This document shows, piece by piece, positions 41,895 to 51,563 of a stretch of DNA of 64,000 nucleotides; within the stretch, counting starts at the first letter, position 1; every line of letters begins with the position of its first letter. Position numbers and translations under genes: made by a program. The notes beneath the pieces were generated by a model, which saw only the letters and a program-made list of their open reading frames with translations, ran no database searches and was not told where the DNA came from. The stretch comes from Micromonospora sp. C31 (lineage in GTDB: Bacteria > Actinomycetota > Actinomycetes > Mycobacteriales > Micromonosporaceae). The stretch spans positions 1 through 64,000 of the forward strand of contig NZ_JAGPXN010000010.1 in the NCBI RefSeq assembly GCF_018070575.1, in the 5' to 3' direction.

Positions 41895-43478
41895 TCAGAG
41901 CGGGATGTTGCCGTGCTTCTTCGGCGGCAGGGTCTCGCGCTTGGTACGCAGCATCCGCAGCGCGCGGACGACCTGGGTGCGCGTCTCGTGCGGCGGGATG
42001 ACGCTGTCCACGTAGCCGCGCTCCGCCGCGATGTACGGGTTGGCGAGGGTGTCCTCGTACTCGGCGATCTTCTCGGCCCGCACGGCTGCCGGGTCCTCGG
42101 CGGCGGCCAGCTCGGAGCGGTAGAGGATGTTCACCGCGCCCTGCGCGCCCATCACCGCGATCTGCGCGGTCGGCCACGCGAAGTTCAGGTCCGCGCCGAG
42201 GTGCTTGGAGCCCATCACGTCGTACGCCCCGCCGTACGCCTTGCGGGTGATCACGGTGACCTTCGGAACGGTGGCCTCGGCGTACGCGTAGATGAGCTTC
42301 GCGCCCCGGCGGATGATGCCGTCCCACTCCTGGCCGGTGCCGGGCAGGAAGCCGGGGACGTCCACGAAGGTCAGCACCGGGATGTTGAACGCGTCGCAGG
42401 TGCGTACGAACCGGGCGGCCTTCTCCGAGGCGGCGATGTCCAGGGTGCCGGCGAAGTGCATCGGCTGGTTGGCGACCACGCCGACCGGCCGGCCCTCGAC
42501 CCGGCCGTAGCCGACGACGATGTTCTGCGCGTAGAGCGGCTGGACCTCCAGGAACTCGCCGTCGTCGAGGACGTGCTCGAGCACGCGGTGCATGTCGTAC
42601 GGCTGGTTCGCCGAGTCGGGGATCAGCGTGTCCAGCTCCCGGTCCTCCTCGCTGACGTCGAGGTCGGCGGGCGCGTCGAAGACCACCGGCTCGTCCAGGT
42701 TGTTCGACGGCAGGTACGACAGCAGCGCCTTGACGTAGTCGACCGCGTCCTGCTCGTCGCCGGCGAGGTAGTGCGCGTTGCCGCTGCGCGAGTTGTGCGT
42801 ACGGGCGCCGCCCAGTTCCTCCATGCCCACGTCCTCGCCGGTGACCGTCTTGATGACGTCCGGGCCGGTGATGAACATGTGCGAGGTCTGGTCGACCATC
42901 ACGGTGAAGTCGGTGACCGCCGGGGAGTAGACGGCGCCGCCGGCGCACGGACCCATGATCAGCGAGATCTGCGGGATGACACCGCTGGCCCGTACGTTGC
43001 GGAAGAAGATCTCGCCGTAGAGGCCGAGCGAGGCGACGCCCTCCTGGATGCGCGCGCCCCCGGAGTCGTTGATGCCGACGACCGGGCAGCCGATCTTCAT
43101 GGCCAGATCCATCACCTTGACGATCTTCTCGCCGAAGACCTCGCCGAGGGAGCCGCCGAAGACGGTGAAGTCCTGTGCGAAGACGCAAACCTGCCGGCCG
43201 TCGATGGTGCCGTAGCCGGTGATGACGCCGTCGCCGTACGGGCGGGTCTTCGCCAGGCCGAAGTTGGTGGACCGGTGCCGGGCCAGCTCGTCCAGCTCGA
43301 CGAAGGAGCCCTCGTCGAGGAGCATCTCGATGCGCTCGCGGGCGGTCTTCTTGCCCCTCGCGTGCTGCTTCTCGACCGCGCGCGCCGACCCGGCGTGCAC
43401 CGCCTCGTCGACCCGCCGATCCAGGTCGGCCAGCTTGCCCGCGGTGCTGTGGATGTTGATCCCGGTCTCGGTAGTCAC
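41895..43478 (-). CDS. accD: Acyl-CoA carboxylase beta subunit (carboxyltransferase)
   Basis: The 527-residue protein is the carboxyltransferase of an acetyl/propionyl-CoA carboxylase. It contains the two crotonase-like halves with [17 protein letters not shown] and [15 protein letters not shown] (N-terminal oxyanion region) and [26 protein letters not shown] and [15 protein letters not shown] (C-terminal). Sequence fits PccB/AccD5-like subunits, which favour propionyl-CoA. It needs the alpha subunit at 25.5 kb and epsilon at 35.5 kb. It is divergent from the biotin ligase gene. Confidence 0.95.
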   Translation of the reverse strand: MTTETGINIHSTAGKLADLDRRVDEAVHAGSARAVEKQHARGKKTARERIEMLLDEGSFVELDELARHRSTNFGLAKTRPYGDGVITGYGTIDGRQVCVFAQDFTVFGGSLGEVFGEKIVKVMDLAMKIGCPVVGINDSGGARIQEGVASLGLYGEIFFRNVRASGVIPQISLIMGPCAGGAVYSPAVTDFTVMVDQTSHMFITGPDVIKTVTGEDVGMEELGGARTHNSRSGNAHYLAGDEQDAVDYVKALLSYLPSNNLDEPVVFDAPADLDVSEEDRELDTLIPDSANQPYDMHRVLEHVLDDGEFLEVQPLYAQNIVVGYGRVEGRPVGVVANQPMHFAGTLDIAASEKAARFVRTCDAFNIPVLTFVDVPGFLPGTGQEWDGIIRRGAKLIYAYAEATVPKVTVITRKAYGGAYDVMGSKHLGADLNFAWPTAQIAVMGAQGAVNILYRSELAAAEDPAAVRAEKIAEYEDTLANPYIAAERGYVDSVIPPHETRTQVVRALRMLRTKRETLPPKKHGNIPL

Positions 43479-43571
43479 CCTGGGAATATAACGATGGTTC
43501 AGGCCGCCGCCGCTGTGCAGTTCGCCTCAGCCGGCCCGGTCGGCCCGGCAGGCTGGCCGTAGGCTGACGGG

Positions 43572-44447
43572 ATGCCGGGCTCGCCGTACACCGATCTGGA
43601 CCGCCCGCCGCTGTCGGCGGCGCGGTTGCGGCGGGCGCTGGTCGTCCCGCACGGGCCCTGGACCCGGCTGGAGCTGCGCGTCGAGACCGGCTCGACCAAC
43701 GCGGACGTCGCCGAGGCGGCGCGGGCGGGCGAACCGGAGGGCCTGGTGGTGGTCGCGGAGCGGCAGGCCGCCGGGCGCGGCCGGCGCGGCCGGACCTGGC
43801 AGTCGCCGGCGCGGGCCGGCATCGCCACCAGCGTGCTGCTCCGCCCGGGGGAGGCCGTCGCCGAGCGCGGCTGGCCGCCGGCACCCCAGACGGGGTACGG
43901 CTGGCTGCCGCTGCTCGCCGGCGTCGCCCTGGTCGAGACGGTGACCCGGCTGGCCGAGCTGGACGCGGGCCTGAAGTGGCCGAACGACCTGCTCGTCGGC
44001 GACGCGAAGTGCGCCGGCATCCTCGCCGAGGCGGTGCCGGGACCCGCACCGGCCCGGCCGCCCGCGATCGTGCTCGGTGTCGGCCTCAACGTCACGCTGC
44101 GCGCCGACGAGTTGCCGGAGAACCCGACCGGGCTGCCGGCGACCTCCCTGCAACTGGCCGGCGCGGCGGCCACCGACCGGGATCCGCTGCTGCGGGCGCT
44201 GCTGCGCGGGATCGCCGACTGGTACGCCGAGTGGCGCGCGGCCGGCGGCGACGCGGTCGCCAGCGGCCTGCGCGACGCCTACCTGGCGGCCTGCGCGACG
44301 ATCGACCGGCAGGTACGCGTGCTGTTGCCCGGCGGCGAGGAGGTGACCGGCACGGCGACCGGCGTGGACGCCGACGGTCAGCTCCTGGTCGCCACCCCCA
44401 CCGGCACCCGAGCCCTCGCGGCCGGCGACGTCCTGCATCTCCGCTGA
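43572..44447 (+). CDS. birA: Biotin--[acetyl-CoA-carboxylase] ligase
   Basis: The 291-residue protein is a monofunctional biotin ligase without the N-terminal DNA-binding domain. It has VETGSTNADVAE, VVAERQAAGRGRRGRTW (biotinoyl-AMP loop) and LKWPNDLLVGDAKCAGILAE, and a C-terminal SH3-like domain. It attaches biotin to the Lys of the alpha-subunit EAMKM motif. The hexamer TAGGCT at 43560-43565 lies six bases before the ATG, indicating a leaderless mRNA. It is divergent from accD, its functional partner. Confidence 0.95.
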   Translation: MPGSPYTDLDRPPLSAARLRRALVVPHGPWTRLELRVETGSTNADVAEAARAGEPEGLVVVAERQAAGRGRRGRTWQSPARAGIATSVLLRPGEAVAERGWPPAPQTGYGWLPLLAGVALVETVTRLAELDAGLKWPNDLLVGDAKCAGILAEAVPGPAPARPPAIVLGVGLNVTLRADELPENPTGLPATSLQLAGAAATDRDPLLRALLRGIADWYAEWRAAGGDAVASGLRDAYLAACATIDRQVRVLLPGGEEVTGTATGVDADGQLLVATPTGTRALAAGDVLHLR

Positions 44448-44536
44448 CTCCCGGGGGGACGGCCGCCGCGCGGCTGATCCCCCGCGGGCAGGCGAGCGGT
44501 TACGGTCAGCGCGTCCGTTTCTGCGAGGAGGTTCCC

Positions 44537-45109
44537 GTGGCGTTCCCCGATGACGTGCTCACCGAGGACGAGCACGTCGTGCTGCACCTGCACCCGCACT
44601 GGAAGGCGCTGGTCCGGCCGGTCGCGGTGCTCGTGCTCGCCGTCGCGGCGGTGGTGGCCGGTGTGGTCCTGCTGCCGTCCGGCGGGGGTGGCTCGATCGC
44701 GCTCGCCGTCATCGGCGGCCTGGCCCTGCTGGCGGTGCTGTGGCTGGCGCTGTGGCCGTTCCTGGTCTGGCGGAGCACCCACTACCTCTTCACCGACGAG
44801 CGGGTGCTGCTCCAGCAGGGGGTGCTCTCCCGCGACCGGCGGGACATCCCGCTGACCCGGATCAACGACCACGCGATGAACCAGCGGTTCGTGGAGCGAC
44901 TGCTCGGTTGCGGGACGCTGACCATCGAGTCCGCCGGCGAACGCGGCCAGTCCGTCCTGCCCGACGTGCCGAAGGTCGGTCGGGTCCAGACCAGGCTCTA
45001 CGAGCTGGTGGAGGCCCACCACGACAAGCACTCCCTCGGCGACACCGAGATGCGCGACATCCTGGCGGACCTGCACGACGGCAAACCCCTGCGCGACCCG
45101 ACCGCCTGA
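44537..45109 (+). CDS. PH-domain membrane protein
   Basis: A 190-residue protein with two membrane helices (about 27-47 and 54-75) followed by a bacterial PH-like (YdbS/DUF304) domain containing STHYLFTDERVLLQQGVLSRDRRDIPL. Such proteins are common next to biotin ligase in actinobacteria; their function is unclear. The GTG at 44537 has a strong GAGGAGG upstream. Confidence 0.9.
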   Translation: MAFPDDVLTEDEHVVLHLHPHWKALVRPVAVLVLAVAAVVAGVVLLPSGGGGSIALAVIGGLALLAVLWLALWPFLVWRSTHYLFTDERVLLQQGVLSRDRRDIPLTRINDHAMNQRFVERLLGCGTLTIESAGERGQSVLPDVPKVGRVQTRLYELVEAHHDKHSLGDTEMRDILADLHDGKPLRDPTA

Positions 45110-45140
45110 GACCGGCGGCGGCCCGGGTCGGCGGCGCGGG

Positions 45141-45890
45141 TCAGCGGCGCGGCGGGCGGCGGGTGCTCGCCTGGAGCTCGGCGGCCAGTTCCGCTTCCAG
45201 TTCCCGGTCCAGCGAGCCGCCGAGGTCGGCGTCGAACGGGGCGGGGCGCCCCTGCCGGACCGGGGCCCCCGGGCCCGCGGCCGGCGCGGGGCTCGGGCCG
45301 GGCGCGACGCGGGGGACGTGCCGTCCGGCGCCCGGCGGCGGCTCGGACTCCTCCAGCTCGGAGATCGACTCGGCCATCTCGGCCACCGGGTCCATCTCGG
45401 CCATCGTGTCCCACTCGTCGCGCGGAATGCTGTGCCACGTCTCGGCCGCGTGGGCGGGCGCCGGCTGGAAGACGAACGTCCGGTAGGACCAGAAGCGGAA
45501 CAGCGTCGCCAGCAGCACGCCGCCGGTCTTGGCCACGTTGAGGGCCAGCAGGCTGGTCAGACCCAACCCGTACTTGGCGGCGGCCAGGACGCCCAGCTCG
45601 ATGAGCAGGCCGGCCCCGTTGAAAAGGAAGAAGAGGACGTACTCGCGTCGTATGGCTGATTTAGGACGATCGCGGTACGTCCAGTGACGATTCATCAGAT
45701 ACGACGTGATCGTCGCCACCACGGTCGCGATGACCGTCGCCTTCAGTTGCCCGTCGACGAAAACGGTCAGTGCGAGCGCGTTGAACACGGCGTAATTGAT
45801 TACGGTGTTGACGCCGCCGACGACACCGAACTTGAGCGCCTCGCGGATGAACTTCTGCCAGCGCTCAGGCAGCAGACGGACAAGACGCAT
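45141..45890 (-). CDS. GtrA family membrane protein with long C-terminal tail
   Basis: The 249-residue protein has four membrane helices in the GtrA domain (about 15-140), with FGVVGGVNTVINYAVFN, NRHWTYRDRP, LFRFWSYRTFVF, and a Pro/Glu-rich cytoplasmic tail of about 110 residues not typical of the family. GtrA proteins are thought to help flip lipid-linked sugars for wall or glycolipid glycosylation. It follows a second GtrA gene on the same strand by 65 bases; the two are paralogues. Confidence 0.9.
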   Translation of the reverse strand: MRLVRLLPERWQKFIREALKFGVVGGVNTVINYAVFNALALTVFVDGQLKATVIATVVATITSYLMNRHWTYRDRPKSAIRREYVLFFLFNGAGLLIELGVLAAAKYGLGLTSLLALNVAKTGGVLLATLFRFWSYRTFVFQPAPAHAAETWHSIPRDEWDTMAEMDPVAEMAESISELEESEPPPGAGRHVPRVAPGPSPAPAAGPGAPVRQGRPAPFDADLGGSLDRELEAELAAELQASTRRPPRR

Positions 45891-45955
45891 GCGGAACACC
45901 TTAGGGCAGTGGGCGGGGCCGGCAGGCTCCGGCCGGGACGAGGTGGGCGGCAGGG

Positions 45956-46501
45956 TCACGCCCCGTGGTCTCGGTCGTGCTTCTCTTCCGGAACCTGCGG
46001 AGTTCCCGCTTCGACGAAGACGAACCGTCGGTAGGACCAGAAGCGGAACAGCGTGCCGAGCCCCGTCCCGACGACGAAGCTGGCGATGTTGTCCGCCAGC
46101 GGGGTCTGGAACACCGCCGGCCAGATGCTGCCCAGGCCGTAGCGGCTGACCGCCAGGCAGGCCACGGCGATCCCCAGGCCGACGCCGTTGAAGAAGAAGA
46201 ACAGCGCGTACTCGCGGGCCGGGTGGGAGCGCTTGCGGTGCCGCCACGTCCAGAACCGGTTGCCGACGAACGCGACGGACGCCGCGATCACCGTCGAGAT
46301 CGTCTTCGCGGTGACCTGTTCGACGCCCTGGAACCTCGTCAGGTAGTTGAAGAGCGCGAAGTCGATCAGGAAGGCGACCCCGCCCACGGTGGCGAACTTG
46401 CTCAGCTCGCGGACGAGGTGGCCGAAACGCTCCACCAGCGAGTGGACCAGACCTGGGCGGGTCTGCCGGGAGCCGGGCTCCCCGGTCGTCGTCGCGGCCA
46501 C
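45956..46501 (-). CDS. GtrA family membrane protein
   Basis: The 181-residue protein has the same four-helix GtrA layout as its neighbour (FATVGGVAFLIDFALFNYL, GNRFWTWRHRKR, LFRFWSYRRFVF) but only short tails. No glycosyltransferase gene is adjacent, so its sugar substrate cannot be inferred. It is divergent from PEP carboxykinase. Confidence 0.92.
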   Translation of the reverse strand: MAATTTGEPGSRQTRPGLVHSLVERFGHLVRELSKFATVGGVAFLIDFALFNYLTRFQGVEQVTAKTISTVIAASVAFVGNRFWTWRHRKRSHPAREYALFFFFNGVGLGIAVACLAVSRYGLGSIWPAVFQTPLADNIASFVVGTGLGTLFRFWSYRRFVFVEAGTPQVPEEKHDRDHGA

Positions 46502-46886
46502 GACGCGAGCCTACCGGCTGGGGGCACCCCGCACGGGTAGCAACGGCGGACCGCCTGTCCGGGTGTGTGCCTGTGGACAGAGCGTAACGAGTTCGAGGGT
46601 GCGGTAGGGCGGGTTCGGTGGGGTTCGGTCGACGGGTCGCGCCGGCCGGGCGGGTGAGGTTTCACCTGAGCATTTGCGTGAAACTGCGCGTGAAAGCGGG
46701 TATTAGCTCGTGATGCCGCAGCGTGACCGCACCTTGTGCAGTTCTTCACAACCAGTCCCACTGACTGGTGACCTCGCCCGGTTTACGCTGAGGCCAATCC
46801 CAGGTTTCCACGAAGGCGACGCATCGCGCCGTCACGACTCGTGCATCCCATAGATCGGTCAGCGTCGACCACCAAGGAGATGTGTC
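46502..46886 (+). promoter_or_regulatory. Regulatory region upstream of PEP carboxykinase
   Basis: The 385-base divergent gap is less GC-rich than the genes. It holds a perfect 7-bp inverted repeat GTTTCAC-N12-GTGAAAC (46659-46665 and 46678-46684), a second GCGTGAAA copy just after it, and another dyad ACCAGT-N7-ACTGGT (46751-46756 and 46764-46769). The gene has AAGGAGATG as its ribosome site. These repeats are candidate operators for a carbon-source regulator; none matches a regulator I can name. Confidence 0.4.
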
Positions 46887-48728
46887 ATGGTTGCTCCGGC
46901 TACCGTTCGGGGTATCGATCAGGCCCCGACGTCCCACCCCAAACTGCTCGCCTGGGTCCGTGAGGTCGCTGAACTGACCACCCCCGACCGTGTCGTCTGG
47001 GTGGACGGGTCCGACGAGGAGTGGCGTCGCCTCACCGACGAGCTGGTCGAGGCCGGCACCCTGATCCGACTCAACCCCGAGAAGAAGCCCAACTCGTTCT
47101 ATGCCCGCACCGACCCGACGGACGTCGCCCGGGTCGAGGAGCGCACCTTCATCTGCTCCGTCGACGAGGCGGACGCCGGCCCCACCAACAACTGGATGGC
47201 GCCGGCCGAGATGAAGCGGACGATGACGGAGCTGTACCGCGGTTGCATGCGTGGGCGCACCATGTACGTCATCCCGTTCTGCATGGGCCCGGTGGAGGCG
47301 GAGAGCCCCATGTTCGGCGTCGAGATCACCGACAGCCCCTACGTGGTCGCCTCCATGCGCATCATGACCCGGATGGGCGCAAAGGTCCTGGAGGCCATGG
47401 GCGACGACGCGGACTTCGTCCACGCGCTGCACTCCATCGGCGCCCCGCTCGCCCCTGGCCAGCAGGACGTGGCGTGGCCGTGCAACGAGACGAAGTACAT
47501 CTCGCACTTCCCGGAGACCCGGGAGATCTGGTCCTTCGGCTCCGGTTACGGCGGCAACTCGCTGCTCGGGAAGAAGTGCTACTCGTTGCGGATCGCCAGC
47601 GTGATGGGCCGCGACGAGGGCTGGCTCGCCGAGCACATGCTCATCCTCAAGATCACCTCGCCCGAGGGGAAGGTCTACCACGTCGCCGGGGCCTTCCCGT
47701 CGGCCTGCGGCAAGACCAACCTGGCGATGTTGGAGCCGACCATCCCGGGCTGGAAGGTCGAGACCATCGGCGACGACATCGCCTGGATGCGCTTCGGCCC
47801 GGACGGCCGCCTCTACGCGGTCAACCCCGAGTACGGCCTCTTCGGCGTCGCCCCCGGCACCGACTGGAAGACCAACGCCAACGCCATGCGGACGCTGGAC
47901 CGCGGCAACTCCATCTTCACCAACGTGGCCCTGACCGACGACGGGGACATCTGGTGGGAGGGCATGGGCGAGCCGCCGGCGCACCTGGTCGACTGGAAGG
48001 GCGGCGACTGGACGCCGGAGAGCGAAGGCCTCTCCTCGCACGCGAACAGCCGGTTCTGCACCCCGATCACCCAGTGCCCGATCCTCGCTGAGGACTACTT
48101 CGACCCGAACGGCGTGCCGATCGACGCGATCCTCTTCGGCGGTCGCCGCCGGGACACCATCCCGCTGGTGACCGAGGCCCGCGACTGGGTGCACGGCGTC
48201 TACATGGGCGCGACGCTCTCCTCGGAGACCACCGCCGCCGCCTCCGGCGCGGTCGGCGTCGTGCGGCGCGACCCGATGGCGATGCTGCCGTTCATCGGCT
48301 ACCACGCCGGGGACTACTTCCGGCACTGGATCGAGATGGGCAAGGGCACCGACGGCGACGAGTCCAAGCTGCCGAGGATCTACTACGTCAACTGGTTCCG
48401 GAAGGACCAGGAGGGCAACTTCCTCTGGCCCGGCTTCGGCGAGAACTCTCGGGTGCTCAAGTGGGTCATCGAGCGGATCGAGGGGCGTGCCGAGGCGGTG
48501 GAGACCCCGATCGGCATGGTCCCGGCCCAGGACGCGCTCGACGTCGAGGGCCTGGACATGACCCCGGAGGACGTCCGGATCGCGCTGAAGGTCGACCCGG
48601 AGGAGTGGCGCGACGAGCTTCCACTGGTCACCGAGTGGTTCGAGAAGTTCGGCGACAAGCTGCCGGGCGTGCTCTGGGCCGAGCTGGACGCGCTGCGTGC
48701 CCGGCTCGACGCGGCGCCGCAGCGCTGA
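46887..48728 (+). CDS. pckG: Phosphoenolpyruvate carboxykinase (GTP)
   Basis: The 613-residue enzyme converts oxaloacetate and GTP to phosphoenolpyruvate, GDP and CO2, the first step of gluconeogenesis. Visible are the PEP-binding YVIPFCMGP, the P-loop [13 protein letters not shown] (near residue 274), the metal site [10 protein letters not shown], and [12 protein letters not shown]. Length is as expected for the GTP type. The gene is preceded by a long control region with dyads. Confidence 0.97.
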   Translation: MVAPATVRGIDQAPTSHPKLLAWVREVAELTTPDRVVWVDGSDEEWRRLTDELVEAGTLIRLNPEKKPNSFYARTDPTDVARVEERTFICSVDEADAGPTNNWMAPAEMKRTMTELYRGCMRGRTMYVIPFCMGPVEAESPMFGVEITDSPYVVASMRIMTRMGAKVLEAMGDDADFVHALHSIGAPLAPGQQDVAWPCNETKYISHFPETREIWSFGSGYGGNSLLGKKCYSLRIASVMGRDEGWLAEHMLILKITSPEGKVYHVAGAFPSACGKTNLAMLEPTIPGWKVETIGDDIAWMRFGPDGRLYAVNPEYGLFGVAPGTDWKTNANAMRTLDRGNSIFTNVALTDDGDIWWEGMGEPPAHLVDWKGGDWTPESEGLSSHANSRFCTPITQCPILAEDYFDPNGVPIDAILFGGRRRDTIPLVTEARDWVHGVYMGATLSSETTAAASGAVGVVRRDPMAMLPFIGYHAGDYFRHWIEMGKGTDGDESKLPRIYYVNWFRKDQEGNFLWPGFGENSRVLKWVIERIEGRAEAVETPIGMVPAQDALDVEGLDMTPEDVRIALKVDPEEWRDELPLVTEWFEKFGDKLPGVLWAELDALRARLDAAPQR

Positions 48729-48771
48729 GGACAGGTGTGACCGAGGCCCGGAACGGGCATCATCGGATCCC

Positions 48772-49668
48772 ATGAGGACGGCCGCCGCGACCGAGGTCCG
48801 GCGGCCGTCCGCCGTCCGGGCACTGACCACGCTGCTCGCACTGACCGCGGCGGCCACCGTCGTGGTCGAGCTGCTCAACTGGTGGTACGCCCCGGAGCAG
48901 GGCTTCGGGCTGGCGGTGCGGACGTGCTGGGCGATGCTCCGGTCGCTCGGCTTCCTGCTGCTGATCGGGCACGTCCGTCGGGGCCGGACGGTGGCCCGGC
49001 CGTTCGGGCTGATCCTGGCGGTGACCACGGTCTTCGCGGTCGGCCGGCTGATCGTGCCCCGGCAGGGCGTGCCGCCGCTGCCGGGGCTGCTCGGGTTCGC
49101 CCTGCTCACCGTTCTCTGTGCCGCCGTGGTCTGGCTGCTCTACCGCTCGCCAGCGGTGTCCGGGCACCTGGTCCGTCACCGGCCCCGCCTGGTCATCGAC
49201 CGCGAGGGCATCTCGTGGCGGGAGACCCCGCCCCGCCGGCCGGAGGTCAGTGGTTGGCTGCTCACCAGCCGGGTCGCGGCGTTCACGTACAGCCCGCTCA
49301 TGCTGGTCCCGGCCCTGGTCGCCGGCGGCGCCGTGCTGGACGACCGGCTGACCGCCGTGCCCGCTGTGCTGTTCTGGTTCGCCGCCGGGATCGTGACCAG
49401 CTACGCGGTGCTCTTCTGCACCGCCTTCCTCATGCGCGGCAAGGGCTGGGCGCGCACGCTGCTGGTGGCCGTCACCGCGATCGTGCTCGCCGTCGACCTG
49501 CCGCTGTGCTGGTGGCTGCTCGGCCCGGACGGGCTGGTCCGTGACGGCGGCCCGCTGGTGGCCGCCGCCGCGCTGACGTTCTACGGCCTCTGGCGTGCCA
49601 CCCGCGCCGAACGGGCCGTTCGGCCGGCCCAGGGGGTCGCCGGTCACCCTCGAAGCAGCGCGGGGTGA
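48772..49668 (+). CDS. Multi-pass membrane protein of unknown function
   Basis: The 298-residue product has about seven hydrophobic segments, starting near residues 18-40 (ALTTLLALTAAATVVVELL). A soluble loop with HRPRLVIDREGISWRETPPRRPE lies near the middle. No family was recognised. It follows pckG by 43 bases and may share its transcript. Confidence 0.7.
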   Translation: MRTAAATEVRRPSAVRALTTLLALTAAATVVVELLNWWYAPEQGFGLAVRTCWAMLRSLGFLLLIGHVRRGRTVARPFGLILAVTTVFAVGRLIVPRQGVPPLPGLLGFALLTVLCAAVVWLLYRSPAVSGHLVRHRPRLVIDREGISWRETPPRRPEVSGWLLTSRVAAFTYSPLMLVPALVAGGAVLDDRLTAVPAVLFWFAAGIVTSYAVLFCTAFLMRGKGWARTLLVAVTAIVLAVDLPLCWWLLGPDGLVRDGGPLVAAAALTFYGLWRATRAERAVRPAQGVAGHPRSSAG

Positions 49669-49862
49669 CCGGCCGCCGCAGGGCCGGCGTGCGGCTGGGT
49701 CACCATCTCGGTGCCCCAGCCAGGAGGCCCGGAGGTCGTCTCCACCAGCCCGGAGATGGTCCTCCCCGGGGCGCTGTCGAGCTGCCCCGTCCATGGGACC
49801 GCCAGCGAACCACCGACCCCGCTCCCGCTCCTGCTCCGCGCCGCTGCTGCTCCGCCCGGGCC

Positions 49863-49940
49863 GGTCTCGCTGCCTGCCGGTCTCGCTGCCTGCCGTTCCT
49901 GTTGCCTGCCGTTCCTGCTTGGTGCCGCTCCTGCTCCGCG
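49863..49940. repeat. 16-bp tandem repeat, five units
   Basis: GGTCTCGCTGCCTGCC occurs twice in a row exactly (49863, 49879), followed by three diverged copies (49895, 49911, 49927). Confidence 0.85.
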
Positions 49941-50082
49941 TGGGTCCCTCCCCGTTTCCGCCCCGCCCCGTCCGTGCGGGCAGCTCGACAGCGTCCACGC
50001 ACCTGGGCGTCCGCGTCGCCGCGACGGCAAGAGCGGCTCCTGCCGGATGAGCGGACGCGGCGCCGAAGGGTTCCGCGCGGCT

Positions 50083-50252
50083 GATGCGCCTCCCGCTGGC
50101 TGATGCGCCTCCGGCGGCTGACGCGGGTCCGGGCCGCGGATGCGCAGGCGTACCGCCGATGCGCAGGCGTGCCGCCGGTGCGCAGGCGTGCCGCCGGTGC
50201 GGAGGGCGTGTCGCCGGTGCGCAGGGCGTGCCGCCGGTGGGGGCCTGCCGCG
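50083..50252. repeat. 19-bp tandem repeat, about nine units
   Basis: Units of the type GGTGCGCAGGCGTGCCGCC start at 50083, 50102, 50120, 50139, 50158, 50177, 50196, 50216 and 50236. The central copies are nearly identical and the outer ones diverged. The array ends about 95 bases before the reductase-like gene. Confidence 0.85.
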
Positions 50253-50347
50253 TCGGCGGGGTCCGCAGCACTGGGGCGGGTGGTACCTGGACGGCAGCGC
50301 CGACGTGCCGGGCGGGTTTCGGCGCTGCGCGGTTCCGCGCCGGCAGG

Positions 50348-51532
50348 ATGACCGTAGAAGCCGGACCGGCGGTGGGAGGGGACGCGGTGGGCGACGACGA
50401 GTTCGACGTTGTGGTGGTCGGGGCCGGTCCGGCGGGGTCGGCCGCCGCGCTGGCGGCCCGGCGGGCGGGGGCGAGCGTGCTGCTGCTGGACCGGTCCGAC
50501 TTTCCCCGGGACAAGGCGTGCGGGGACGGCATCGCCGCGCACGCGCTGGACGTACTGGCCGAGCTGGGGGTGCCCGACGCGGTGGCCGGGCACGCGCCGC
50601 TGCCGGCGCTGCGGCTGGTCGCGCCGGGCGGCGGCATGGTGGCGCGGGCGCTGCCCCGGCCGGCGTACACCGTGCCCCGCAGGGTCTTCGACGCGCGGCT
50701 GGTGGCGGCGGCGGTCGCGGCCGGCGCGCGGCTGCGCCGGCACACGGTGCGGCACGTCGAGGTCCGGGCCGACCGGGTGGTGCTCGACGGCGTGCTGGCG
50801 GCGCGGGTGGTGGTCGGGGCGGACGGCGCCGGGTCCGTCCTCCGGCGGGCGCTGGGGCACCGGCCGAATCCCGACCGGCACCTGGCGCTCGCCATCCGGG
50901 GGTACGCCCCGGCGCTGCCCGGCCCGCCCGAACAGCTCATCGTCACCTCGGCGCCGCGCTGGCCGGCGTACGCCTGGTCGTTCCCGATCGGGGACGGTCG
51001 GGCGAACGTCGGGTACGGGGAGGTGCTGCGGGGCGAGCCGCTGACCCGGGCGCACCTGGTCGACCGGCTCGGCGAGCTGCTGCCCGGCACCCACCCGGCC
51101 ACGGTCACCGACCTGCGGGCCCACCACCTGCCGTTGTCGACGCACCGGCCCGCCCCCGGGCACGGCCGGCTGCTGCTCGCCGGCGACGCGCTCTCCCTGA
51201 TCAACCCGTTCACCGGGGAGGGCATCTTCTACGCGCTGCTCTCCGGCGCGCTCGCCGGCGCGGCGGCGGCCGGCGCACCCGAGCAGGCCGCCCGGCGGTA
51301 CGCGGCGACGCTGCGCCGTCGCCTGGGCACCCACCTACGGCACAGCTCGCTCGCGGCGTGGCTGGCCCGACACCGGCAGGTGGTCGACGCGGCGGTCCGC
51401 GCGGCCCGCCGGGACGACCGGGTGTACCGGACGGTGGTCGAGTTGGGGCTGGGCGACGGTCGGCTGGACGCCCGCACACTGGGCATGATCGGCATGGCTC
51501 TGTCGGCGTGGGAGCGGACTCCGAGGCGGTGA
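50348..51532 (+). CDS. Geranylgeranyl-reductase-family FAD-dependent oxidoreductase
   Basis: The 394-residue flavoprotein starts [23 protein letters not shown], has RDKACGDGIAAHALDVLAEL, typical of geranylgeranyl reductases, and GDALSLINPFTGEGIFYALLSG as the second FAD motif. Members saturate isoprenoid chains, such as menaquinone or polyprenol. The next gene encodes a cis-prenyltransferase 31 bases downstream, which supports an isoprenoid role. Start may be ATG 50348 or GTG 50387. Confidence 0.85.
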   Translation: MTVEAGPAVGGDAVGDDEFDVVVVGAGPAGSAAALAARRAGASVLLLDRSDFPRDKACGDGIAAHALDVLAELGVPDAVAGHAPLPALRLVAPGGGMVARALPRPAYTVPRRVFDARLVAAAVAAGARLRRHTVRHVEVRADRVVLDGVLAARVVVGADGAGSVLRRALGHRPNPDRHLALAIRGYAPALPGPPEQLIVTSAPRWPAYAWSFPIGDGRANVGYGEVLRGEPLTRAHLVDRLGELLPGTHPATVTDLRAHHLPLSTHRPAPGHGRLLLAGDALSLINPFTGEGIFYALLSGALAGAAAAGAPEQAARRYAATLRRRLGTHLRHSSLAAWLARHRQVVDAAVRAARRDDRVYRTVVELGLGDGRLDARTLGMIGMALSAWERTPRR

Positions 51533-51563
51533 TCCGGCCCGCCGGTCGCTACGCTGCAAGGTG

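Larger units (their letters stand above)
49669..50347. other. Intergenic region with two tandem-repeat arrays
   Basis: About 680 bases between two plus-strand genes contain no ORF with believable codon use. They hold the 16-bp array at 49863-49940 and the 19-bp array at 50083-50252 (listed separately). Long open frames on the minus strand here are by-products of the repeats and GC content. Confidence 0.6.

Noticed and set aside
49644..50104. Long minus-strand frames rich in Gly, Arg and Gln across 49.6-50.1 kb.
   Set aside because: They arise from tandem repeats and GC content. No start, ribosome site or domain supports them.
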